NCBI GenBank assembly: GCA_009760855.2
Contig: WPIO01000002.1
Location: forward strand, 5,327,001 to 5,391,000
Reading direction: 5' to 3'
Origin: Cristatella mucedo
Lineage: Eukaryota; Bryozoa; Phylactolaemata; Cristatellidae
DNA length: 64,000 nt
The position numbers and the translations under genes were made by a program. The notes under the pieces were generated by a model. That model saw only the letters and a program-made list of their open reading frames with translations, was not told where the DNA came from and did not search any database. Positions 11,226-21,299 of the stretch are shown one piece after another. Each line of letters opens with the position of its first letter. Positions within the stretch are counted from its first letter, which is position 1.

Positions 11226-12597
11226 CTTCGAAAAGGAAAAACAATAGAACGATAAATATTTCGAAGTCGAAGGCAGTTGAGTCAACAGATTCATGAAATG
11301 TTTTGGCTACCACCCTTCGGCTCTAAAAACTTAGCCAGAGTGCCTCACACCACAACCTAGCCAAAATAAGCATCGTCGTGAGGCAGCACTAAGGCCCATT
11401 AATGTAGATGAAAATTAATGTAGAAACCATAAGTTCAGTAAACACGTCCATAATTATCGCAAATATTTTTTTCTACAAAACTTCACTCGATAAGCCGATT
11501 CAGTGTCTGGTGTATTAAACAATTATTAAATAGATTGGCAAACAAAAATTATTATTAAGTACAAATGTAAATTCAGGCACTCTATAATAGTAAGAAGCCT
11601 TAAATTACCAAACTGTATAACGAATCTAGAGATGGTTTTCTAAGCTTGGAAAGAATTTGAATTGCCTTGAATGCATCCTCAGACATAACAAGACCTTTTA
11701 AGTCCAACAGGAAACCTCCTAACCAAATCACTTTCTGGTGGATGTGGAAAAAAAAGTTTGTATAGAAATTGAACGACATTTTTATTGCTTTGAAGAATGT
11801 TTCATCAGGCTCCTAAGCCCTTTGTGATTGGGATCTGTAGCATTCTCTGCAAATGCATGGCACCTATTAACTGGCCAGAGTCATGCTGACTGTTTTCCCA
11901 ACCATACAATTTGCTCGGCTGCGTTACTTACGTACTAAAACAGCTGAGACATTACCGATATACAAGTATAACTGCATCTGCAATACATTTCAGGTCCTCA
12001 GCCTGAAACTGATCCGACTTGTGACTGCGCCCTTGTACCGATTAAAAGAATATATGTTTGTCTCCCACTGAAATAAGAATAGTAGAAATAATAATTAGTG
12101 ATTGGGTATTATCACATCACCCTAAAAAAGAAATGCTCTCAATGCACTTTAGAGACTCTGGATGTGAACTTTCCAATTAAAAATTCCCGCATAGGATGGC
12201 AATGCTGTAGATGTAGATGGATTTTGTTACTTTCTCCTAAATGCCGTCACGACGTGTAATATCAGTGATTCGTGAGTTTCAAGCGTTTTAGTGTGAGAGC
12301 TAGAGGCATGGTCTACAGAGAATTGGAGGTTGAAAACAAAAATTAGTGAACAAATTCAGAGGAGTTGGTGATACAATAAAAAGCCTGAAAAATAAGAATT
12401 TCAGAAATTACGCAGGATGAAAAAACGAGCAACCTAAAAGTGAGTAATAGGACGTTTATGTCGTAATTAGCTACTTAGCACAGACCAAGTGGAATTCAGT
12501 GCGAAGCGGAAAACGTGGAGATTTACAAGGTTATCAATATTCAACCATAGCTGCTTAGTTATAAGCCAATATCCGCTTCTTATTTGAAAAGCAGAGA
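11226..12597. other. No gene recognised
   Basis: This AT-rich sequence lies upstream of the paralog PSI remnant. I found no domain, repeat family or RNA gene. The paralog's missing 5' exon could lie here or further right. Confidence 0.4.
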
Positions 12598-13872
12598 TAA
12601 TAATAATAATAATGCACTTGATAAAGCGCCCTCAGAGAACTCAATCTCTTTCTAGGTGCGTTACATTTGCTACAAAGGGGAATGCAATTTAATGGTGAGT
12701 AATATCATGCTTGATAAGCAACATGAATAACATGGTTAGGGGTGACATGCACAGGGTCAGCATACAAATGTGGTTAGTGGCAGCATGCACACTGTCAGCA
12801 CGCATAAGCACATCAAGTCCGAATTACAGGGACCCACTAAATGCTGTCCTAAATAGGTGTGTTTTAAGTTCTTTCTAAATGTGGTCAAGTCGGGGGATGT
12901 TCTGATGCAAGTCAGGAGAGAGTTCCAGGCTTTGGAAGCATGCGAACTAAATGCACGGTCTCCAAAGGATTTGAGGTTTGTACGAGGCAGTGGTAAACTG
13001 TTGGATTTCGAAAAGCCGGTGGTACGCTGCTTGGCCTGGTGGGGGAGTAGATCTGAGAGATTGGCTGGGGCCAAATAATGAAGTCACCTCAAAGTGAGCG
13101 ACAAAGCCTTGAAGGCGATCCGTTGCTTGAATGGTAGCCAGTGCAGGTCGGTGAGAAGTAGTGCGATGTGGCAACTGCGACGCTCACGACAGACAAGCCT
13201 AGCTGCAGAGTTTTGCACCAGCTGCAATCGCCTTATCAAACATGCCGGTAGGCCAGTAAGCAGTGAGTTGCAGAAGTCGAGACGGGATGTCACGAATACG
13301 TGGACCAACTTAGACGTGGTATCCTTATCTAAACAAGCCCGATTTTTAGCAATTTTATGAAGCTGAAAGTAGGCAGATGTGACTGTGGAGCTGACTTGGT
13401 CGTCTAACGAGCGGTCACTTTGGAACATGACACCTAGACTTCGAGCTGATTCAACAGGAGATATGCTGGCAGAGCTAATTTTGAGCGTTAGCCTTTCCAA
13501 TTTGTGAATCACACTGGCTTTGCCCATAACTAGTAAGTTAGTTTTAGCGTCGTTTAGTTTCAAAAAATTTGCTGCCATCCACGTGCGGATGTCATGAATA
13601 CCTGCAGCAAGTGAGTTGAGAGAATTCGAAGTGCTCGAAGGGTGGGAGGGATCAAAGCAAAAGTACTACTTAGTGTCATCCGCATAGAAGTGAAAGCCCA
13701 GATTGAGCTTGGCAATCACATCAGCAAGAGGGAGAGTATAAACCGTGAAAAGAACCAGACCTAGCACGGAGCCCTGAGGTACCCCATATTTTAGAGGTAC
13801 CTTGGATCATCTTTGTCCTATTCACGTCAATACCCTCGAGTCTCCCACTGATATAGGACCTGAGGCCTGCAA
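12598..13872 (-). mobile_element. LINE-A copy 3, 3' half
   Basis: It runs leftward from the RT core (ADDTK around 13,670) through [33 protein letters not shown] and [17 protein letters not shown], to the 3' UTR and an AAT tail at 12,598. Several frameshifts and stops occur. It is 5'-truncated in the RT near the SYISGRLEGIDVN motif. Confidence 0.88.
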
Positions 13873-13934
13873 GTTTTGAATTACGAAAATCTAGATTGGG
13901 TATCACGAATGCTTAGAGCAGTTTGACTGTGATA

Positions 13935-14150
13935 TCCTAAAAAAGTCCAAACTTAGCCCCGAGACGTAGCTGAAAGGAGGCAACCTTATCAGTGGTGCTT
14001 ATGTTTAAACCCACAAAAGATTCACTTTGGAACAGAACAATCATATTCCGTGCTGACGCAACGAAACGTGTTGGCCAAAGGCAAGGTTTAAGGGTTTGGC
14101 TTTCCAGCTGCTGAGTGCAGCTAAGTCTGCCCATACTTATAAAGTTGGTT
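13935..14150 (-). mobile_element. LINE-A fragment, diverged RT segment
   Basis: The minus strand reads LFQSESFVGLNIST and KVASFQLRLGAKFG, a degraded version of the family's [13 protein letters not shown] and SAYFQLHKIAKI. It is a separate, older fragment next to copy 3, since it repeats a later part of the RT. Confidence 0.65.
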
Positions 14151-14204
14151 GTATTGCCATTAAATAATTAAAAACTTATTCATACAGGCATTCATCTATG
14201 TGCG

Positions 14205-14398
14205 GTTAGTTGCATGCTAACCCTATGCATGTCACGCCTAACCATGTTATTCATGTTGTTTATCAAGCATGATATCACTCACCATTCGCTCGTGTTTCCT
14301 TTGCAGCAAATGTAAAGCGCATAGAGAGATGGAGTTCTCTGAGGGCGCTTTATTAAGTGTAGTATTATTATTGTTATTATTATAATTCATCATTTTCT
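14205..14398 (+). mobile_element. LINE-A 3' UTR fragment
   Basis: Family 3' UTR in plus orientation: CAAGCATGATATCACTCACC, GCAGCAAATGTAAAGCGC, TGGAGTTCTCTGAGGGCGC, then an ATT-type tail. It is opposite in orientation to its left neighbour. Confidence 0.85.
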
Positions 14399-15061
14399 GT
14401 AAAGTCCATTCGTTTTCAATCCGAGTACAGGCAAGTCTACTTAATGGCAGGTCTCAGAAAAGACTTTGCAGATAACAACGACAAACTTCTGCAAAGCTGG
14501 AGCAGCGGCGATACTAAATGACAAAATCTCTTATCAGTGGTCTACTGCAGTTTTTACGCACTCACTTGGTCTCAGTGTAGATTCTGCCCTAGCCGCTGCG
14601 AAAATTAACTTGCCAGGTGCCTAGCTATACAAAACACATGCGCAGCCTTATATGGAACTCAACGTTGGTCTACAGCGTTCATTCTAAGAGTGACGTTAAA
14701 TGACCTCTCGCTACCGCGTGGTTCGTTAAAAATTGCCGCGATCTCTCAAGAAATGAAAGCCTAAACACTTACCACTTTAAAACAGCAGGTGCATGAGGGC
14801 GCCGCCATTTTATATGCGGAGCAGCTCTGAGCGCCGCGGCAGCGGATGTCGGCCTGGACTATAAAGAAATTAAAATTTCAGATAAAATATTAAATCTAAA
14901 ATGAAATCTCATGGTGAAAAAATTTCAGCTATACTTATGATGATTTGATTTTTGTTCGAAGTTTGAAACGCATTGAATTTTATAAAAGACATTTGCAGAG
15001 ATTGCAACGGAAGTGACACACCATATTTATGATGACCAGAATACATCCCTTTCCTAGATTA
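14399..15061. other. No gene recognised
   Basis: A gap between a LINE-A tail and the pyrimidine tract. I see no coding or repeat signal that I can name. Confidence 0.4.
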
Positions 15062-15410
15062 ATTTCTGCCCCCTTTTCCTATTCCTCGTCCTTTCCATTT
15101 TTTCTCTCCTTCTCGCTCTTCATGTCTCTCTCTCTCTCTCTCTCCCTCTCTCATCTCTCTCCATTCCGCTATCCATCCTTTCCTCTATTCCCATCTCTCT
15201 CTCACTCTCTACTTCTCTCTCTCCCCTTTACCTACCCCTCTTCCTCTTTCTTTCTCTCTTCTTCTCCTGCTTTCTCTTTCTCTCTCTATCTCTCTCACTT
15301 GCTTTCTCTCTCCACCCGCAATCTGTCCCTTTCTTTTTCTCATTCCCTCTCTTTCTGTTTTCGTCTCTTCCTTTCTCACTCTCTTCCGTTATTCCTCTCT
15401 CCCTCTTTAA

Positions 15411-15471
<61 letters not shown>

Positions 15472-15501
15472 GCTTTTTCCATTCTTCTTGTCCTCTCTCT
15501 T

Positions 15502-15538
<37 letters not shown>

Positions 15539-15541
15539 CTT
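15062..15541 (+). repeat. Imperfect TC-rich pyrimidine tract
   Basis: About 480 bases are almost purely C/T on the plus strand, with two purer (CT)n blocks (about 15,418-15,464 and 15,505-15,533). The serine/leucine-rich open frame across it is a composition artefact that runs into LINE-A RT codons. Confidence 0.9.
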
Positions 15542-15549
15542 CTCTGCCT

Positions 15550-16291
15550 TTGTGATGACAGATGGGTAGCAATTTCATTTAAAGACCACGTCAGCTCCAC
15601 ATTTTCCTACCTTCAGCGACATAAGATTGCTAAAATTTGGGCTTGTTTAGACAGGGATACCGCATCTAAACTGGTCAATGCATTTGTGACATCGCATCTT
15701 GGCATCTGTAACTCACTACTTGCTGTTCTACCGGCCTGCGCTCTCAGGCACTTGCAGCTGGCGCAAAACTCTGCAGCTAGGCTTACCTATCATGAGCATC
15801 GCAGTTGACACATCACACCACTTCTCGCAAACTTGCACTGGATCACAATCAAGCAGCGTATCGTCTTCTAGGTTCTTTCAATCAATTTTAAGTCTCTTAA
15901 TTCTTTTGCTTCAGCCTATTTATCAGATTTACTCCCCCACCAGGCTAAGCATCATTCACCGGATTTTCGGAGTCTTATCGTGTACCAATACCTCGAACGA
16001 ACCTTAAATACTTCGGAGACCCGTGCCTTAAGATCGCATGCTCCCTAAGCGTAGAACAAGCTTTCGACTTGCTCCACGACATCCTAGGACTAGACCACAT
16101 TTAAAAAGAAACGAAAAACGCGTCTATTAAAACAACATTCAGTGGTTCCATGTGATCCGTTCTTTATGTGCCTATGCATGCCGACTCTGCACGTACTGCC
16201 ATTACCGATATTTGCAAGCTGGCATTTTGTACATGTGACCCTTAACAATTTTCTTCTTGTTTTTTTTGAGCCAGCTACCACTTACCGTTCG
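15550..16291 (+). mobile_element. LINE-A copy 4, left part (split by LINE-B)
   Basis: C-terminal RT-ORF pieces (DHVSSTFSYLQRHKIAKI, FVTSHLGICNSLLAVLP, QNSAARLTYHEHRS) lead into the 3' UTR. The UTR breaks at ACTTACCGTTCG (about 16,291) and resumes at 19,767, so LINE-B copy 1 landed inside it. Confidence 0.82.
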
Positions 16292-16354
16292 ATGTAATGT
16301 AATGTAATGAATCTCCGTCTGTAACTCCACAAAGTCATAAAGACCAGATGGGTG

Positions 16355-18417
16355 TTACGCAGGAGAGTTTTGTATAGCCCACTCACAGCCTAATCGGCTT
16401 TCGGTACGCATTCGGTAGCCAACGGACTTCGTCTCACGCAACAAAGAGAAAGTGGGAAGCATAGCAGAGTCAGGAGAGCAGTCGAGGTAGTGAGTAGCAT
16501 AGAAGTAGCAGCTCAGGACCGCTGAAAAAGATGTGCCATAGTCGGCAGTAGGAGAGTAGTTGTCGTTGCGTAAGAATTGTGGAAGCGAGTTCCACAGTCT
16601 GTGACCTGCAGAGATAAAGCTTCTGTCGCCAACTGTCTTTAAGCGGAGGAATGGGACAGCTAATTTATTGTCCACACAGGACCTCAGGGCACGAACAGGC
16701 TGAAACTGATGCAGCAGTTCAGCTAGGTACGAAGGAGCCAAGCCGTGACGTTCCTAGTGGGTCAGCGTAAGAATTTTGCTCTGTATCCTTTGCTCAACCG
16801 GCAACCATCCTAGCTCTTTCAGCAAAGGTGACACGTGCTCAAACCGCTGAGACTTGAAGACCAGCCTTGCAGCCATATTCATAGTCCGCTGTAGTGGCAT
16901 ACTAGCTTTCTTTGGCAGCCCAGCCAAAAGGGAATTACAATAATCAAGCCGAGACAGAACTAAAGAGCTAGTTAAATTTTTTACAAGCCACTGTGGGAGA
17001 CAGCTTCTAATCTTGGATAGGAATCGAATGTGACGGCTAGCTGTAGAGGCAGTCTTCTGAATGAAGCTTTTGAAATTGAGGCAGCTGTCGAACACGACAC
17101 CTAAATTACGAGCACGTGGTGAAGGTCGCACAATAGCATTACCTATTAGAACAGCAAAGCCTTTTAATCCAGCCACACGCTGAGGCTGTCCTATGAGCAG
17201 CAGTTCGGTTTTATCTTCATTAAATTTCAGGAAGTTTTCCGACATCCAGGATCAAATATCTGCAAGGCAAGCATTCAGTTTCTCAGTTGCTGCAGCTGAT
17301 TCCGACGGTGTAAATGACAAATACAACTGAGTATCGGCAGTATAGAAGTGATATCCTATTCCATAGGCCTTAATCACTTTTCCCAGAGGTTGTGTATAAA
17401 TAGAGAATAGCAAGGGACCGAGTAAAGACCCTTGAGGGACTCCACAGGTGACCCTTCTCGTGTCTGAGACCTGACCCCCACACGACACGGATTGAACACG
17501 ATCAGACAAGTATGATTTAAACCACGCCAGTGCTTCGTCTTCCAGACCGATCGTTGTTCTCAATCGTTCGAACAGAACTTTGTGAGTAATGTTGTCGAAG
17601 GCAGCAGACAGATCTAGCAGAGCTACGGCAGTCACATTCCCGTCGTCGTTGCAGCGTAGAATGTCATTGTTAACACGGAGGAGAGCAGTTTCAGTAGAGT
17701 GCTGCCTCTTGAACCCTGATTGAAATGTTTCTGACATTCCATTATTTTCAATATGTTCAACTAGCTGCTTAGCAACAATTTTTCAAGAATCTTTGATAGG
17801 AACGGAAGAAGGGAAACTGGACGATAGTTTTCTTGGACCTCTGTGTCTAATCCAGGCTTTTTAAGAATAGGTCTAAAGATTGCCGATTTGAAGGACTTAG
17901 GGACGACCCCTTTTCCCAAAGAAGCATTAAAAATCTTGGTTATGGCAGGGCTAAGTTGGTCTGCAAGTGAAGACCACAGAGATGAAGGTATAGGGTCTTC
18001 AGGAGCCGAGCTCTTTTTGCTAGACCTTATTAAGGCAGCCACATCACAGGCAAAAACATCGGAGAACCTTTTAAGAAAGGTCACAGGTTGAGGAACGGCG
18101 ATTGCTTTGGTCAGAGAGGGCTTAATGGAGGCACGAATGTGCACAATTTTTCCAGTAAAGAAGGCTGAAAACGTTTCGGCTGAGCCCTTAATATCTGGCG
18201 AGTCAGACCTCACAGCATTGGCCAGTAAATGGTTTACTGTCTTATAAATCTGTTTAGTGTCCGACTGGCAGGAATTCAGTTTTCTAATGAAAAAAGAAGC
18301 CCTGGTTTTTTTAAGCTTTCGGGTGTAAACTCGAAGGAAGTCTTTAAAATTGACTAGATCTGCCTCAGACCCCGATTTCTTGAAACGACGTTCTAACCTG
18401 CGCTTCACCCGGCGCAT
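16355..18417 (-). pseudogene. LINE-B reverse transcriptase, broken frame
   Basis: Three breaks divide the RT: 18,417-17,761 (ENYRPVSLLPFLSKILEK), 17,737-17,252 ([43 protein letters not shown]), then 17,245-16,754 and 16,741-16,355. The catalytic box reads YHFYTADTQLYL. The usual ADD has become TAD, so the first catalytic aspartate is lost. Comparison with LINE-B copy 3 shows that the breaks are local mutations. Confidence 0.85.
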
Positions 18418-19679
18418 CTTAAGGAGTTTTTTGTAAATTGAAAGGAATCTCGACGACTTTGAACACGGATAGAGCGAACGGGAGCATGCTTGTCAAGAGC
18501 ACTCCTGAGTGTCATGTTCATCGCATCAGTGAGGGTGTCGAGGCTGCCGGTCGAGTCTGAATGCAGATCAAGAAGACCTGCATCACAAACAGATTTCAAA
18601 AACTTGTCCATGTCAATGCTTTGTAAGTTACGTCGTTTGGAAAATTCGACATTGCCCTGTACGTACGAGAGAGCAGGAACAGTAAACGAGACCGAACAAT
18701 GATCTGAGAGGGTCAGTGGGCACACCACAAAGTCAGTGGGGAGGACACCCTTAGTGATCACGAGATCTAGAATGTGGCCACCGACGTGGGTGCTATGATT
18801 AACGTGTTGGGCCAAACCAAAACTCTCCAGACAGTCAAGAAATGAGCGGACATGGCTGTTGCTAGGGTTGTCAACGTGAATATTGAAGTCTCCTACAATC
18901 AGTAACGGCCTGTCATACACAGATATTTTAGCGAGGAACTCTGAAAACTCCTCTATAAACAAGTTTAGACAGCCAGAAGGAGGCCGGTATATCACAACGG
19001 TGAGAGGCATTGTCTTTGATGAAGACCTGATAGCAACCAATTCAAACGACGACCCATGCGAGAAACTGCACATTTTATAGCCAAACGATTCTCGAACAAC
19101 GATTGCAACCCTGCCACCAACCTTGTCAGAACGCATGGACTGATAGAATGAGAACCCGGGTGGGGTGGTCTCGGAAATACAGCTACTGGAACAAGGCGTC
19201 ATCCAGGTTTCGGTAAGCAGAAATGCATCTAGCTTCTCCTGGACCACCTGATCGCGGATAAGTAACCCGTTGGTTTTTAGCGAGCGGACATTTAGTAGGC
19301 GGAATTTAAGAGGCTGTCCAACAACTGGGCAACGGCGATGAAGTGGCTTGTATTCTCTGCCGTTTGCGTCCGGCCCGGCGGACGCTGGCTCTTCGAATTT
19401 GAATTGGACCTTGGTAACGGCCGTCGGACGACGTTTCACAACGTGCTGGGCTGCGGCGGGTGGGCTACTACCGCAACAAGTACTATTCAGTGCTTTAAAC
19501 TTACGAGTCGTAGGTTTGATAGCCGAGTTGTTGATAGGGCGAATGCAGGATGCAGGAAGGTTCTCACTGACCCGCCGGAGAAGGCCCGCCGGTAGGTATC
19601 GACTAATGGCGACATCGCATCTTATGCTAACAGGTCCTGTTTTGTGTAGCATATCCGAGGACAGCTCATAAATAGTCAC
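18405..19679 (-). pseudogene. LINE-B N-terminal region and endonuclease
   Basis: A 424-residue open frame. After a basic N-terminal stretch of about 110 residues come the endonuclease motifs: LLNVRSLKTNG, LLTETWMTPC, GGRVAIVVRE, VVIYRPPSG, IVGDFNIHVDNP, GHILDLVIT and LSDHCSVSF. All catalytic E, D, N and H positions are readable. It overlaps the RT frame at a frameshift near 18,410. Confidence 0.88.
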
Positions 19680-19766
19680 AGCGAAGATAGCAGCGGAATA
19701 CCCGAAGGTATTGCGGAGAAATCAAGTAAAGGTCCACACGACTCTAGGAGTCGCCCGAGGCCGCTC

Positions 19767-19845
19767 TTCGTGCTTCTTTTCCAGCAAATTTAAAGTGCAT
19801 AGAAAGAGATTGAGTTCTCTGAGAGCACTACATCCAGTACCAGTA
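19767..19845 (+). mobile_element. LINE-A copy 4, right part (3' terminus)
   Basis: Resumes the interrupted 3' UTR: CCAGCAAATTTAAAGTGC, AAAGAGATTGAGTTCTCTGA, GAGCACTACATCCAGTACC. It ends without an ATT tail. Confidence 0.75.
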
Positions 19846-20256
19846 CCTTATCAATATTAACTAAAAATTCCTATCCGCTTTTTAAAGCCTTTAAGGGTCA
19901 GCCAGCTGATATGAACAAAAGTTTTTCTGCCTTAGTGTTCACCGATTACAATATTCAGCCGTAGTTGTCATTTATACCGTCGGAATCTGCTGCCGAAACT
20001 GATAAACAGAATGCTTGCCTTGCCGAAATTCGATCCTCAATGCTGGTGAATTTCCTTATACTAACCAACAATAAAACTGAGCTGTCCTTGTGCGATCATT
20101 CTCATATGCTCGGAGTTTAGGTGTCGCATTTGAAAGCTGCAAAAAGCCACTAAGCCGCTGCAGCTGACTTTGAATGCGACTGCAAATCTTGTTTGCAAAT
20201 TCTAGAGGTTTGACCACATGCCTCGTTTGCTAAAAGAGCTACAATCGCTATCGGTT

Positions 20257-20372
20257 AATAATCATAATAATAATAATGCACTTGATAAAGCGCCCTCGGA
20301 GAACTTAATCTCTTTCTAGGCGCTTTACATTAGCTGCAAAGGGAAATGCAATTGAATGGTGAGTAAGATCGT
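20257..20372 (-). mobile_element. LINE-A tail-only insertion with target duplication
   Basis: 116 bases of reverse-complement LINE-A 3' end (AAT tail, GCACTTGATAAAGCGCCC, TCTCTTTCTAGGCGCTTTAC) sit inside LINE-B. GCTATCGGTT flanks it on both sides (20,247-20,256 and 20,373-20,382), a 10-bp target duplication. A short tandem repeat (ATCGGTTGATCAAAG twice) follows. Confidence 0.88.
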
Positions 20373-20760
20373 GCTATCGGTTGATCAAAGATCGGTTGAT
20401 CAAAGGATACAGAGAATTCTTACCCTGGCCCACAAGTCCCGTCAAGGGTTGGCTCCTTCATGCCTAGCTGAACAGCTGAACCCGTTTCAGCCTCCTTCTG
20501 CCCTGAGATTCTGTATGGACAGTAAATCAGCTGTTCCATTTCTCTGCTTAAAGACCATTGGCGACAGAATCTTTCGCTCTGCAGGTCCTAAACTGCAGAA
20601 GTCACTTCCTTGATTTTTGTGTAATGCCAGTTACTCTCCATCTGTCGCTAATGGCACAAGCTTTCTAGCCGTCTTGTGCTGCTACTTCCATGTTATTCAG
20701 TACCTCAACTGCACTCCTGACTCTTCTATGCTTCCCACGTTCTCTGTTTGCATGATATGC

Positions 20761-20805
20761 ATAATAATAATAATAATAATGCACTTGATAAAGCGCCCTC
20801 AGAAG
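20761..20805 (-). mobile_element. Minimal LINE-A tail insertion (about 45 bp)
   Basis: (ATA)n followed by only 25 bases of LINE-A (GCACTTGATAAAGCGCCCTC, AGA), stopping at the apex of the 3' hairpin. LINE-B sequence is interrupted here and resumes after it. Confidence 0.8.
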
Positions 20806-21257
20806 CCTTTTGGCTAGCGAATGCATCATGAAAGCCGTTTAGGCTGTGAGTGGGCGTTACAAAACTCTCCTGCCTAACACCTACATAGTCATTGTGGTTT
20901 TGTGGAGTTACAGACGGAGTTACAATACACAACATTATTATTTATTAGTGCCCCCCCAGCCAGATCGTCTGAAAGAATGGGATACAAGTACCGGATGTTC
21001 TATTGAAGTCTTTCAGTTTCAATCGCTTTAAATGTGTTTTTCTAGACTACGGTTTTCTCACTTCGCTCTGATCATAATTAAAAGTAAGTCTATCCAAAAT
21101 ATCAAGCTGTAGAAATGAATATTTAGGCTTCTTAGGGCGTGATATAAAGGCACTTCTTAACAACATATCTTCTCAAACAGCGAGTTTTCACTCCTTTGGC
21201 TATTCAACTGCTTCCACGATTTTTACTTACAGTTTTGATCTATGTTGTTTCTAGCCT

Positions 21258-21299
21258 TAATAATAATAACAATGCACTTGATAAAGCGCCCTCAGAGAA
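21258..21299 (-). mobile_element. Minimal LINE-A tail insertion (about 42 bp)
   Basis: AATAATAATAACAAT, then GCACTTGATAAAGCGCCCTC, AGAGAA and an abrupt switch to unrelated sequence. It truncates within three bases of the 20,761 copy, at the hairpin apex. Confidence 0.8.

Larger units (their letters stand above)
16292..19766 (-). mobile_element. LINE-B copy 1: near full-length antisense LINE
   Basis: A 3.5-kb CR1/L2-type LINE, distinct from LINE-A, inserted in LINE-A copy 4. On the minus strand it begins near 19,766, has its first ATG at 19,679, carries endonuclease then RT, and ends GTTACAGACGGAGATT with a CATTA-repeat tail at 16,292-16,310. A possible short target duplication TTCG flanks it. 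The frame is broken by a shift near 18,410, another near 17,750, and stops at about 17,248 and 16,751, so it is not active. Its short 5' leader and lack of internal loss suggest a full-length insertion. Confidence 0.88.
20020..20945 (+). mobile_element. LINE-B copy 2, 3' part, twice interrupted
   Basis: Plus-strand LINE-B pieces: NNKTELSL near 20,070, RIQRILTLAHKSRQGLAPS, FQPPSALRF, KTIGDRIFRSAGPKL and the 3' UTR ending GAGTTACAGACGGAGTTAC. It is cut by LINE-A tail insertions at 20,257-20,372 and 20,761-20,805. Confidence 0.82.

Noticed and set aside
15029-15808. Long plus-strand open frame (259 residues) rich in serine and leucine
   Set aside because: It translates a CT microsatellite and then runs into LINE-A RT codons. 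It is composition, not a gene.
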